Shown piece after piece: positions 9,738 to 18,087 of a stretch of DNA of 64,000 nt; position 1 is the first letter of the stretch, and every line of letters begins with the position of its first letter. Source of the DNA: Roseburia_C amylophila. Its GTDB lineage: Bacteria > Bacillota > Clostridia > Lachnospirales > Lachnospiraceae. The stretch lies in contig NZ_JAOQKI010000012.1 in the NCBI RefSeq assembly GCF_025567465.1, positions 1 through 64,000 of the forward strand. The letters are read 5' to 3'. Under the pieces are notes generated by a model, which did not search any database, had not been told where the DNA came from, and worked only from the letters and a program-made list of their open reading frames with translations. Both the position numbers and the translations under genes were made by a program.

Positions 9738-9745
9738 GCCGATAA
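9738..9745 (+). promoter_or_regulatory. Possible sigma-28 -10 element before fliS
   Basis: GCCGATAA is a perfect flagellar-sigma -10 sequence in the 65-base gap between fliD and fliS. No good TAAA -35 box stands at the right distance, so this may be weak or chance. Confidence 0.3.
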
Positions 9746-9800
9746 ATGTCAGTCACAGGTATAGACCGGTGATAATGTGAAAATACATGGAGGTAACACG

Positions 9801-10178
9801 ATGACAATGAACAATGGATATGCAGCATATCAGAACAGTAAGATTATGACTGCTTCTCCGGCAGAATTGACACTGATGCTTTATGAAGGTGCCATCAAAT
9901 TCTGTAATATTGCAATCATGGGAATTGAGGAGAATAATATCCAGAAAGCCCATACAAATATTGTAAAAGTAGAAAATATCATAGAAGAGTTTCAGGCAAC
10001 CTTAAATCATAAGTATCCGGTTGCAAAGGACTTTGAAAATGTGTATAAGTACTTACAGGAACGTCTGGTTGAGGCAAACATGAAAAAAGATAAAGAAATT
10101 TTAGAGGAAGTACTGGTACACCTTCGCACCATGCGTGATACTTGGAAAGAGGTAATGAAGCTTGCACACAGCAAATAA
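9801..10178 (+). CDS. fliS: FliS, flagellin export chaperone
   Basis: This 125-residue helical chaperone binds the C-terminus of unexported flagellin. The motif AYQNSKIMTASPAELTLMLY (about 8-27) is the diagnostic FliS N-terminus, and the conserved EGAIKF segment follows. I chose ATG 9801 because GGAGG lies at 9789-9793; the upstream GTG at 9777 would place that site inside the gene. The gene overlaps the following fliT-like gene by 17 bases. Confidence 0.92.
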   Translation: MTMNNGYAAYQNSKIMTASPAELTLMLYEGAIKFCNIAIMGIEENNIQKAHTNIVKVENIIEEFQATLNHKYPVAKDFENVYKYLQERLVEANMKKDKEILEEVLVHLRTMRDTWKEVMKLAHSK

Positions 10179-10647
10179 CAGCTATATTGAAATCTTAAAA
10201 CAGAGCCTTACGAAAAAAATAGAACTGCTGGATACAATTATGGCATTAAATGTATTGCAGAAGGACATGCTGGAAAATCCGGATTTAGATCCGGATGAAC
10301 TGGAAGAAAATCTGAACCATAAGGCAGATATGGTAGAGCAGTTATCAAAGTTAGATGACGGATTCAGTCAGATTTATGACCGGGTTCGAGCTGATTTGAC
10401 AGAGAACCGAGGGGCATATTCGGAAGACATTGCTCAGATGAAGCGGGATATTACCGCAATCATGGACAAGAGTACTGCAATCCAGAGCCAGGAAAAACGC
10501 AATCAGGTATTGATGCAGCAGAAATTTACTTCCGTGAAGAAACAGATTAAGGAAGTAAAGAAATCCAGACAGGCGGTGAATTCCTATTACAGAAATATGA
10601 TGAAAATGGGAACTCCGGGTTCCACATTTCTGGATGATAAGAAGTAG
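10162..10647 (+). CDS. fliT: FliT-like flagellar protein
   Basis: This 161-residue helical, charged protein directly follows fliS and overlaps it by 17 bases. FliT family proteins are small chaperones for FliD. The helical layout, acidic N-terminal half and basic C-terminal third (about 115-150) fit that group, but sequence identity across it is low and the call rests mainly on position. The start is TTG 10162, with AGAGG about 9 bases upstream. It is the last gene before the flagellin promoter. Confidence 0.6.
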   Translation: MHTANNSYIEILKQSLTKKIELLDTIMALNVLQKDMLENPDLDPDELEENLNHKADMVEQLSKLDDGFSQIYDRVRADLTENRGAYSEDIAQMKRDITAIMDKSTAIQSQEKRNQVLMQQKFTSVKKQIKEVKKSRQAVNSYYRNMMKMGTPGSTFLDDKK

Positions 10648-10681
10648 ACTGGAAAAATTTAAAAAAATTTTCCATTTACTA

Positions 10682-10708
10682 TAAAGTATCGAGACAACCG
10701 TCCGATAT
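10682..10708 (+). promoter_or_regulatory. Sigma-28 promoter P1 of flagellin
   Basis: TAAAGTAT at 10682-10689 and TCCGATAT at 10701-10708 are separated by exactly 11 bases, a near-perfect SigD promoter. It lies about 130 bases upstream of fliC and gives a long leader. Confidence 0.75.
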
Positions 10709-10744
10709 ATATAACAAGTAAACAAGATATTGTTACTTAGCAGA

Positions 10745-10771
10745 TAGATTTGAGGAGTGTACGGCCGATAA
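10745..10771 (+). promoter_or_regulatory. Second sigma-28 type promoter P2 of flagellin
   Basis: GCCGATAA at 10764-10771 is a perfect -10 element. The -35 candidate TAGATTTG at 10745-10752 is weaker but correctly spaced (11 bases). With P1 it would form a tandem promoter pair. Confidence 0.5.
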
Positions 10772-10795
10772 GATATCTGCAACAACAAACAAGTA

Positions 10796-10828
10796 GTCGC
10801 AAGGAAGCGACGTTAAATTCAAGGAGGA
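10796..10828 (+). promoter_or_regulatory. Predicted CsrA-binding leader of flagellin
   Basis: A small hairpin with stem GTCGC/GCGAC presents AAGGAA in its loop (10801-10806). The ribosome site AAGGAGGA follows at 10821-10828. Two GGA motifs, one in a hairpin loop and one over the ribosome site, match the arrangement known for CsrA on Bacillus subtilis hag mRNA. csrA and fliW lie in the same operon. Confidence 0.65.
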
Positions 10829-10835
10829 ATTAATT

Positions 10836-11663
10836 ATGGTAGTACAGCACAATTTACAGGCAGCAAACACAAACAGACAGTTAGGTATCACAACAAGCGC
10901 ACAGGCAAAATCAACTGAGAAATTATCTTCCGGTTACAAAATCAACCGTGCAGCAGATGACGCAGCAGGACTTTCCATTTCTGAGAAAATGAGAAGCCAG
11001 ATCCGTGGTCTTAACAAAGCTTCTTCAAACGCACAGGATGGTGTATCTTTAGTACAGACCGCTGAGGGTGCATTAAATGAAACACATTCTATCTTACAGC
11101 GTATGAACGAACTTGCTACACAGGCAGCTAACGGAACTAACACAACTGTTGATAGAAGTGCTATCAAAGCTGAGTTGGATCAGTTAACATCTGAAATCGA
11201 CCGTATCCAGTCTACCACACAGTTCAACACAATGAACCTGTTAGATGGTACTTTCTCTGGAACAACAAACAAGATGAAATTACAGGTAGGTGCCCTTTCC
11301 GGACAGTCTATCGACTTCTCAATTGCTAATATGTGCGCATCAAAGATTGGTCTTAAGGCTGCTTTAAGTGTAAGTACATTTACAAAAGCTGGTTCTTACA
11401 TGAAATCAGTTCAGGATGCAATCGAAGTTGTTTCTAAACAGCGTTCCGCAATGGGTGCTATCCAGAACCGTCTGGAGCATACAATTGCCAACCTGGATAC
11501 CACATCTGAGAATACTCAGTCAGCAGAATCCCGTATCCGTGATACAGATATGGCTTCTGAAATGGTTACATACAGCAAGAATAACATCCTTGCTCAGGCA
11601 GGTCAGTCTATGTTAGCACAGGCTAATCAGTCTACTCAGGGTGTATTATCCTTACTTCAGTAA
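10836..11663 (+). CDS. fliC: Flagellin
   Basis: This is the filament subunit, 275 residues. N-terminal (about 1-140) and C-terminal (about 190-275) D0/D1 helices are clear and almost no variable domain lies between them, so the surface is minimal. The LQRMNEL segment (about 87-93) keeps the Arg and Glu-Leu positions of the TLR5 contact helix. A cysteine is present at about residue 167, which is rare in flagellins. Ser/Thr-rich stretches near 100-145 and 178-190 could carry O-glycans. AAGGAGGA precedes ATG 10836. A terminator follows. Confidence 0.97.
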   Translation: MVVQHNLQAANTNRQLGITTSAQAKSTEKLSSGYKINRAADDAAGLSISEKMRSQIRGLNKASSNAQDGVSLVQTAEGALNETHSILQRMNELATQAANGTNTTVDRSAIKAELDQLTSEIDRIQSTTQFNTMNLLDGTFSGTTNKMKLQVGALSGQSIDFSIANMCASKIGLKAALSVSTFTKAGSYMKSVQDAIEVVSKQRSAMGAIQNRLEHTIANLDTTSENTQSAESRIRDTDMASEMVTYSKNNILAQAGQSMLAQANQSTQGVLSLLQ

Positions 11664-11681
11664 TCATAAGTACTCAACCAT

Positions 11682-11720
11682 AAAAGTAAAGCTGACCCGA
11701 AAGGGTCGGCTTTATTTTTT
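11682..11720 (+). terminator. Rho-independent terminator after flagellin
   Basis: The stem AAAGCTGACCC (11688-11698) pairs with GGGTCGGCTTT (11703-11713) around a GAAA loop, followed by ATTTTTT. It ends the flagellin transcript. Confidence 0.85.
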
Positions 11721-11756
11721 ACTTTACAGGAAATTGCTTTCCTGTAAAGTAAAAAA
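11715..11756. terminator. Perfect 19-bp hairpin, likely bidirectional terminator
   Basis: The arms at 11715-11733 and 11738-11756 are exact inverted repeats around a TTGC loop. The outer six pairs are T6/A6, so either strand reads a stem followed by a U run. It overlaps the T run of the first terminator. Confidence 0.6.
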
Positions 11757-11809
11757 ACGCTCTGCGAGGATGCGCACTGCGGCGTATAAGCTAGATGGCG
11801 CAGGCGCGA

Positions 11810-11829
11810 GAATGTGCTAAGGCACATTC
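11810..11829 (+). terminator. Third hairpin in the fliC downstream gap
   Basis: GAATGTGC (11810-11817) pairs with GCACATTC (11822-11829) around TAAG, followed by TTTG. It is a weak terminator or processing stem. The rest of the gap to 11923 holds no gene that I recognise. Confidence 0.35.
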
Positions 11830-11923
11830 TTTGTTACACGGGTAGTGATAATTATTTTCTTAGTGACGAAAAGATTAGTATCATGTAGAATAGAAGAAAA
11901 GAGATAAGACGAGGTACTCTAAA

Positions 11924-12223
11924 GTGGAAGCAGGAAAGTATAGTCAGTTACAAGAGGAAATGAAAGCAGTAATCCGGAAGCTGTATCAGAACCAGCAGGA
12001 GGAAACTTATCCATGGATTGGTGCACATATTCAGGAGATAAAGGATAGCCTGTTAGAACAAATTACATATTATACAGAAAAAGGTGAAACCGACGTAGCA
12101 ATACAGGAACAGGCAGTTACCATATTGGAGCATCTGATTCATGCATATCAGAATCATCAGATCATGGAACTGGCAGATTGCCTGAACTATGAATATGGCA
12201 GATATATGGGATGGGAGATATAA
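11924..12223 (+). CDS. Small helical protein of unknown function, before maf
   Basis: I do not recognise this 99-residue protein. It is acidic, rich in Gln/Glu/Tyr and predicted all-helical, without a signal peptide or membrane segment. It starts at GTG 11924 (GACGAGG upstream) and ends one base before the maf start, so the two are probably co-translated. The size and position between flagellin and its glycosyltransferase suggest a flagellar chaperone or accessory factor, but this is inference from context. Confidence 0.6.
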   Translation: MEAGKYSQLQEEMKAVIRKLYQNQQEETYPWIGAHIQEIKDSLLEQITYYTEKGETDVAIQEQAVTILEHLIHAYQNHQIMELADCLNYEYGRYMGWEI

Positions 12224-12224
12224 T

Positions 12225-14057
12225 ATGACGATATACGAAAAGAATATGCAGGCAATCCGGGAACACCATGTAAGACTTCATGAATATCTGGAAACGGCAC
12301 AGCCGGAGCAATCAGTAGAGATACGCTATGAAGCAGCGGAAGATGAAATGCTTTATCCGATTGTGACAAAGGGCGGATTGGAATACCGGTTAAATAGTAA
12401 ATATAATCCAAAGGAAGCATCCATGCAGTATGTCAGCCAGTTTGAAAAAGAAGGCTCCTACAGTGTGTTCTTTCTTTTGGGATTTGGAGACGGAAGAAGT
12501 ATAGAAGCATTGGCGCAGACGCTGGATGAGACCATGACACTTATTGTATATGAACCATCCGTTGCTATTTTCCAAAAAACATTAGAGACCTTTGATTATA
12601 CTGAACTTTTAAAGAAGAAAAATGTGTATTTGATAGTAGAGTCAGAGAATATGCTGCAGGATTATTTAGAATCCGGTATCAGCTTTAACAATATCCGGAT
12701 GATGCGCCTTGGCATTCTTCCAAATTATGATTCTATTTATCCGAAGGAATGTAAACATATGTTAGAGACTATGATATATTTCATGAATAAGACGAAAATA
12801 TATCGGAATACCATCTATAATTTCCGGGATGAGTTTGCGGCGCATGCTCTCAGTAATATGTATGATTATCTCTGGCAGACAGATACCCATTATCTGAAAG
12901 AATGTCTTGCGGAGGAGGATTTGAGTGATGTACCGGCAATTATTGTGGCGGCAGGACCATCCTTAAATAAAAATGTGCAGGAACTGAAGCGGGCGAAAGG
13001 AAAAGCATTGATTCTTGTGGTGGATGCAGCACTCCGGGCAGTAGTAAATGCCGGAATTACACCGGATTTGGGAATGACGGTAGACGCAAGAGTTGCAGAC
13101 CGCTTTTTTGAAGGAATCGATATCAGCACATTTCCGTTTGTATTTGAGGCAATATCCAGAGAAGAAATCGTAAAGAGACATACCGGCAAACATTTCTATG
13201 ATGAATTTCCGTGTAACATGTTTGCAAAGGCTGTAATAGAAAAGAAAGGCTATGTCTTAGATGATATTTTAACCGGAGGCTCTATTTCGACCAGCGCATT
13301 TTCACTGGTAAAGGCACTGGGCTTTAAGAAAATTGTATTTATCGGTCAGGATTTGGCTTTTACCGGAGGACAGAGCTATAACAGCGGTCTGAAGATGGAT
13401 GAAAAAGAAAATGAGCAGCACCAGAAGAAACGTGTCATCGTACAGGTAAAAGGTAATGACGGAACCATGCTGGATACGGATTATCAGATGGATATGTACC
13501 GGAAATGGATTGAAAATGAAATCTTAAAATTGCCGGAGGATATTACGGTAATCAATGCAACAGAGGGTGGCGCGAAAATAGAAGGCGCAAAAGTGATGAC
13601 ATTAAAAGAAGTCATTGATTCCTGCACGAAAGAAATTGATTTCGAAAAATTATTGCAGGAAGTACCGTTGGCATTTTCAGAGGAAGAACGGCAGGATATT
13701 ATCAATGAGATAAAGGAAGAGCCGAAGCGTCTGGAAGAAGTAAAGGAAAATATTAAGAAAGCAACGAAAGTTGCAGAGCAGTTAGAACAGGCATCCAAAG
13801 ATGGAAATGTAGAGGAGCAGAAGAAACTTCTGACAGAATTTGGAAATCTCAATGAAGAAATCCAGAAAGAGCCGGTGCAGGATTTGTTACTATATTATAA
13901 CAGTGAAATAGAATTTTCCATTGGGGATGATGTATTATCTGCAGATTTAACAATACCAGACTTATGCAATCGTGCAAAAGCCTGGTACAAGGGCTATGAA
14001 TCTGCGGTAGACCGACTCATAGCAGATTTACATGAAAAATTTATTGACCGTCTATAA
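12225..14057 (+). CDS. Maf-type flagellin glycosyltransferase (DUF115)
   Basis: This 610-residue member of the motility accessory factor family transfers nonulosonic or other sugars to flagellin in the cytoplasm. The DUF115 core is at about 220-440: IIVAAGPSLNKNVQEL followed by VVDAALRAVVNAGITPD and a GQDLAF segment. The last 120 residues form a charged helical region. I chose ATG 12225 because GGGAG precedes it; an upstream in-frame ATG at 12189 lies inside the previous gene. No NeuB/PseI-type sugar genes occur in the window, so the donor sugar is not shown. It overlaps the converging CgeB gene by 17 bases. Confidence 0.85.
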   Translation: MTIYEKNMQAIREHHVRLHEYLETAQPEQSVEIRYEAAEDEMLYPIVTKGGLEYRLNSKYNPKEASMQYVSQFEKEGSYSVFFLLGFGDGRSIEALAQTLDETMTLIVYEPSVAIFQKTLETFDYTELLKKKNVYLIVESENMLQDYLESGISFNNIRMMRLGILPNYDSIYPKECKHMLETMIYFMNKTKIYRNTIYNFRDEFAAHALSNMYDYLWQTDTHYLKECLAEEDLSDVPAIIVAAGPSLNKNVQELKRAKGKALILVVDAALRAVVNAGITPDLGMTVDARVADRFFEGIDISTFPFVFEAISREEIVKRHTGKHFYDEFPCNMFAKAVIEKKGYVLDDILTGGSISTSAFSLVKALGFKKIVFIGQDLAFTGGQSYNSGLKMDEKENEQHQKKRVIVQVKGNDGTMLDTDYQMDMYRKWIENEILKLPEDITVINATEGGAKIEGAKVMTLKEVIDSCTKEIDFEKLLQEVPLAFSEEERQDIINEIKEEPKRLEEVKENIKKATKVAEQLEQASKDGNVEEQKKLLTEFGNLNEEIQKEPVQDLLLYYNSEIEFSIGDDVLSADLTIPDLCNRAKAWYKGYESAVDRLIADLHEKFIDRL

Positions 14058-15210
14058 CAGATAACATGGTTTGAATCCGGTGCTCAAAGGTGTGGGCCTC
14101 TAAAATTTTACCAAGGGCGTTGGCAGCAATCTGCTGACGTTCTTTTTCGTGGGAAAGATAATAGTCGGCATAAGTTTCTGCTTCCTCATAGGAAGAATAA
14201 TAAATGAAATCTTCTCCCGGAACAAAGTAATTCAGAAAATCTTCCTGATAATTGGTCAGCAGGAAACCACCGCTTCCCATAATATCGAATGCCCGCAGAG
14301 GAATGCCCTTTTGGATACTGCGCAATGTAATGTTAAGATTAATCTTTGAATGTTGGAAAACCAGAGGCATAATCTCATAATAGTCAATGGCTCCCATATT
14401 TTCAACTTTGGGAAGCTGCGGAGTAGGATTGTTGGTATAAAGCTTCACCTGATGCGCTGCGGAAAGCTTTTTTAGGATTGCAGTGCGGTCTAATTCTGCC
14501 AGTTTCCTGGCAAGGAAATAGTTGGCATAAATATAGCACGGTGTTTCGATGCCGTCTTCATTAGGCGCATATGGAACGGATTTTTGCATATCACTTAAGA
14601 TGGTATCATTTAATAAACCGGGAATTAGAAATTCACCATATACCTGCTGCTGGGCTGCGATAATTGCATCGAGGTATCCCTTCGTAAAGGCAGGAAGCTT
14701 CTGATATAGGCGGTCATAAAGCAGGTGGTCTTCGTTATAAAGAGAACCGACAAAAGAAATCTCGGAAGAGATTATATCAAGGATAGAATCTGCTGCCTGC
14801 ATGGTGGAAAGTCTTTTTGCATTTGCGGCAAGCGGCAGATAGAATACCCGGTCAATGCCCCCCTGCTTTAACTCTTCGTAAATTGGATAATCGAAAAGAA
14901 AAATATAATTGGTGGGATAAGTAATCGTAAAGGAATACAAAGCCACCAGCGGACTGTCATAAACATAGGAAACATAACGGAGATTATGCCGATGGGCACA
15001 GGTGGCCAGAATCGGATAATAGTTAAAGGAAAATACAAAGTCGTAGGAAGTATTTTCTACAGCAGCATCAAAAGCCGCATCATAGGCAGCACTTTTGCGG
15101 ACATTATAATCCTCGTGCATAAATAAATCGGTTTCAATGTTGCAGTTATGAAATGCTTCTAACATATCTTTTTTGGCAAAAGCCGGTGAATCAAGAAATA
15201 ATATTTTCAT
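14041..15210 (-). CDS. CgeB-like glycosyltransferase
   Basis: This 389-residue protein starts MKILFLDSPAF and carries the CgeB/DUF3880 layout: an N-terminal Rossmann half with the motif VYDSPL (about 83-88), a central ISFVGSLYNED segment, and a C-terminal GT-B half with HSKINLN, GIPLRAFDIMGSGGFLLTN and a C-terminal SHEKERQQIA helix. CgeB proteins are glycosyltransferases, the namesake acting on the Bacillus spore surface. GAAAGGAA precedes the ATG at 15210. It is the second gene of a two-gene minus-strand unit, and its 3' end overlaps maf. Confidence 0.8.
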   Translation of the reverse strand: MKILFLDSPAFAKKDMLEAFHNCNIETDLFMHEDYNVRKSAAYDAAFDAAVENTSYDFVFSFNYYPILATCAHRHNLRYVSYVYDSPLVALYSFTITYPTNYIFLFDYPIYEELKQGGIDRVFYLPLAANAKRLSTMQAADSILDIISSEISFVGSLYNEDHLLYDRLYQKLPAFTKGYLDAIIAAQQQVYGEFLIPGLLNDTILSDMQKSVPYAPNEDGIETPCYIYANYFLARKLAELDRTAILKKLSAAHQVKLYTNNPTPQLPKVENMGAIDYYEIMPLVFQHSKINLNITLRSIQKGIPLRAFDIMGSGGFLLTNYQEDFLNYFVPGEDFIYYSSYEEAETYADYYLSHEKERQQIAANALGKILEAHTFEHRIQTMLSVIDGQ

Positions 15211-15223
15211 AGAGTTCCTTTCA

Positions 15224-16390
15224 TTAAAGAGAGCGCGCAGAGGATAACATTTTCTGAAGCTGTTTCTCATAAGTATAATGATTTAATACTTTCTGATAGC
15301 CGTTTTCGGCAATTTCTATCCGTTCTTTTTCATGGGAAAGATAGTATTCGCATTTAGACAGAAGGTCATCAGGACTGGTATAGATGTCTAAATCTTCTCC
15401 AATGGTAAAACATTCACTTAAATCATTCTGATAATTTGTCAGTAAGAAGCCACCGCATCCAAGAACATCAAAGACACGAAGGGGAATACCGTTCCGGATG
15501 GATTTGCAGGTCATGTTCAGATTAATTTTGCTGTGGGCAAAGACCTGAGGCATTTCTGTTAAAGTCATAACCCGTCCACGATTGTGGACAGGAAGAGCGT
15601 CTGCATCACTTCCGGTGTATAAGTCTACTGAAAAATGGGAGCCAAGAAGGGACAAAAGGTGCTTCCGCTCATTGGCAGTTACCTTCATGCCAAGGTACTG
15701 CTGTGCAATGATATCCCGGTCAACCCGTCTGGCTTTTTCCGGCGGAATATAATAATCCGGCATACAGTCAATAAATTCTTTGACAATAGAATCCGGCAGC
15801 AATTCATTTAAAAGAAATGCACCGTAAATCTGTTCCTGTGCATCCATAATTCCATTCAGATATCCTTCGAGATAAGGGGAAGGATTCTTGATGGCATCAT
15901 AAGGACATTTTTCCGTATAGAGCGATCCAACAAAGGAAATATCACTTTTATAAGAATCGGGATTGGAATCAGCAAGAACGGAATCCCAACGTTTTACATT
16001 GGTTGCCAGCGGCAGGAAAAAGGTATGAGCCGGGTTATATGGCGCAAAGTCCTGATATTGCATGGAATCAAAAAGAAAAATACGGTTCCATTCATTCGAA
16101 TAGGAATCCGAATATAATTCCATGACAGGACTGTCTACGGTCCAGCAGATATAAGGAAGCTTCATGATATTACAGATTTCCGATAAAACAGGATAAAAGT
16201 TTATTGAGAAAATGCAGTCGAAGGAAGATGATAACAGTGTATCAGAAACATGCTTGATGACTGTCTGTGTGGGAATATTTTTATCGGTAATTTCAAGATT
16301 AATACAGAATACTTCATGCCCTAAATGCTTCATGGCTTCGATAATATCCGGTTCGCAAATGCTTCCATAACGGTAGAATAGTATTTTCAT
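15224..16390 (-). CDS. CgeB-like glycosyltransferase
   Basis: This 388-residue paralogue of its downstream neighbour has the same blocks: MKILFYRYGS at the start, WTVDSPV (about 81-87), ISFVGSLYTE, then HSKINLNMTCKSIRNGIPLR and GCGGFLLTNYQ in the C-terminal half. I chose the internal ATG at 16390 because it has GGAAAG upstream and matches the paralogues; a longer version would add a hydrophobic stretch translated from the promoter region. The unit is transcribed away from the main glycan operon, with 13 bases between the two genes. Confidence 0.8.
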   Translation of the reverse strand: MKILFYRYGSICEPDIIEAMKHLGHEVFCINLEITDKNIPTQTVIKHVSDTLLSSSFDCIFSINFYPVLSEICNIMKLPYICWTVDSPVMELYSDSYSNEWNRIFLFDSMQYQDFAPYNPAHTFFLPLATNVKRWDSVLADSNPDSYKSDISFVGSLYTEKCPYDAIKNPSPYLEGYLNGIMDAQEQIYGAFLLNELLPDSIVKEFIDCMPDYYIPPEKARRVDRDIIAQQYLGMKVTANERKHLLSLLGSHFSVDLYTGSDADALPVHNRGRVMTLTEMPQVFAHSKINLNMTCKSIRNGIPLRVFDVLGCGGFLLTNYQNDLSECFTIGEDLDIYTSPDDLLSKCEYYLSHEKERIEIAENGYQKVLNHYTYEKQLQKMLSSARSL

Positions 16391-16418
16391 GATAAACTTT
16401 CCTCTTCCTTGGATATAG

Positions 16419-16447
16419 AGTATAATAACTATAACTATTGTAACGAA
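16419..16447 (-). promoter_or_regulatory. Possible sigma-A promoter of the minus-strand CgeB pair
   Basis: On the minus strand TATACT (16424-16419) is preceded, 17 bases away, by TTCGTT (16447-16442). The -10 box is good and the -35 box weak. The same 118-base divergent gap should also hold the start of the + strand glycan operon, where I see only AT-rich candidates. Confidence 0.35.
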
Positions 16448-16508
16448 ATCGGTGGAAAGAAACAAGGTTAGAATAAGGAGAAATCGTCGCAGGACGAAAA
16501 GAAAATAT

Positions 16509-18086
16509 ATGGAACAGTTTTTTGGGATTTTACAAAGAGGACTGGGGCAGCTGGATGCAACAGGGGAATATGAAGAAGGAACGCTGCGGGAGTTAAAGGA
16601 AAGCTACCAGAAATTTGATGCAGCGATGCAGCAGAATATGCTGCGCGTAATAGAACAGTCATTGGCAAAGTTTCCGATAACATTGCAGATTTACATCTGG
16701 TCATCCCTGCTGGCGGTTCTTCGGGATGAAAAAATCATTCCTTATATGGGAGAATTAACGGCAGATGACTCTTTGAATTTATGGCAGAAAGTGGAATTAA
16801 TGAATCAGTTGCAGCGGACAATTTTTGCCAGTGAAATGATAAAGGATGAAGAGGCAGAATATAAGAGAAACAGTGACGCTTATACTGCATTGATGGATGA
16901 AATCAGACAGCAGAATAAAAAAGAATTTTCCTATCTGCCGTGGGAAAAAAGGAATAAAAAAATTGTTCTGATAACAAAACAGTTTATCGGAAGACAGCAT
17001 GCACCGACGGAAATAACATTGCAGATGAACCGTTATTTAAAGGAACTGGGTTACGAAGTGGTATTATATGTCGCCTATATGCCAAATCGGAATACAGCAC
17101 CGTTGTGGTATAAGCAGTGTCTGTGGAATAATTTTATGAATACAGCCGGAGCATTTCAGGGCGAGATAGAAGGAGAGGAACTGAAGGGTTATAATCTGCT
17201 TTTTACAGAAGAACATTATCCGGAACAGCTTTATGATGCGGCGGAAATGATATGGCAGGAAGCACCTGAGTGGGTGCTTGAAATCGGTGATAAAACAATA
17301 TTGGCTGATTTGTGCCGACAGTTCACTACCGTATTAACCAGAAGGTGCGTTAAGACAATTCCTGTGACCAATGCACCGATTATCGTACTGGCTTTGGATT
17401 ATACCATGGCGGAAGAAAGACGATATCAGAGCTGGCTGAAACCGTACCAGCAGTTTGTGAAAGTAAAACATTCCATTGTGGGAAATACAGTGGTTGTGGA
17501 AAAAGAGAAGAAAGAAAATTATGGCATCCCAGAAGACAAGTTCGTAATTTTACTGGTGGGAAACCGGCTGGTGCAGGAAGTAACAGAGGATTTTCTTAAG
17601 ACGATTTATACGATGCTAGAGGAAAATCCAAAAGCAGTACTGGCGGTCATTGGAAATTGCGAGGCACTGGAAAAAAGGATAGCAGAAGCATATCGGGAGC
17701 GTTTTTATTTCCTTGGATATACCGAAGAATTACAGAAAACCATGACCATAGGAGATTTGTTTTTGAACCCGCCAAGACAGGGCGGCGGTACCGGAGCCCT
17801 GTATGCAATTTTACAGGAAATTCCGGTAGTGACACTGGACAACTGCGATGTGCAGGTAAATGTGGGCAAGGTATTCACCTGTGATTCTATTGAGTTGATG
17901 GTAAATCTGGTACATCAATATTGTGAAGATAAAGGATTCATGGAGAAGAAGAAGGAAGCATGCCGCAGAAAAGCAGAGGAAATTCTTGCAGTAGATGAAA
18001 AAGAAAACTATCGAAGGTTATGTGAATTTGTGGAAACTTATACAATAAGGCAGGAAAAGCAGGTACAGCATCCGGACGGGAGATAA
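16509..18086 (+). CDS. GT-B fold glycosyltransferase
   Basis: This 525-residue protein has a helical N-terminal domain (about 1-150) and a two-lobed GT-B part. The C-terminal lobe shows FVILLVGNRL, AVIGNCEALEKRI, FLGYTEELQ and then PPRQGGGTGALYAI, which corresponds to the donor-binding E/P-rich loop of family 4-like enzymes. The start is uncertain: ATG 16509 gives a normal N-terminus but a weak ribosome site, while GTG 16452 would add 19 mostly basic residues. It is the first gene of the long + strand glycan operon and probably acts in the cytoplasm. Confidence 0.7.
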   Translation: MEQFFGILQRGLGQLDATGEYEEGTLRELKESYQKFDAAMQQNMLRVIEQSLAKFPITLQIYIWSSLLAVLRDEKIIPYMGELTADDSLNLWQKVELMNQLQRTIFASEMIKDEEAEYKRNSDAYTALMDEIRQQNKKEFSYLPWEKRNKKIVLITKQFIGRQHAPTEITLQMNRYLKELGYEVVLYVAYMPNRNTAPLWYKQCLWNNFMNTAGAFQGEIEGEELKGYNLLFTEEHYPEQLYDAAEMIWQEAPEWVLEIGDKTILADLCRQFTTVLTRRCVKTIPVTNAPIIVLALDYTMAEERRYQSWLKPYQQFVKVKHSIVGNTVVVEKEKKENYGIPEDKFVILLVGNRLVQEVTEDFLKTIYTMLEENPKAVLAVIGNCEALEKRIAEAYRERFYFLGYTEELQKTMTIGDLFLNPPRQGGGTGALYAILQEIPVVTLDNCDVQVNVGKVFTCDSIELMVNLVHQYCEDKGFMEKKKEACRRKAEEILAVDEKENYRRLCEFVETYTIRQEKQVQHPDGR

Positions 18087-18087
18087 C

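Noticed and set aside
12187..12420. Minus-strand frame at the start of maf
   Set aside because: It is antisense to a strong coding gene and has no family match.
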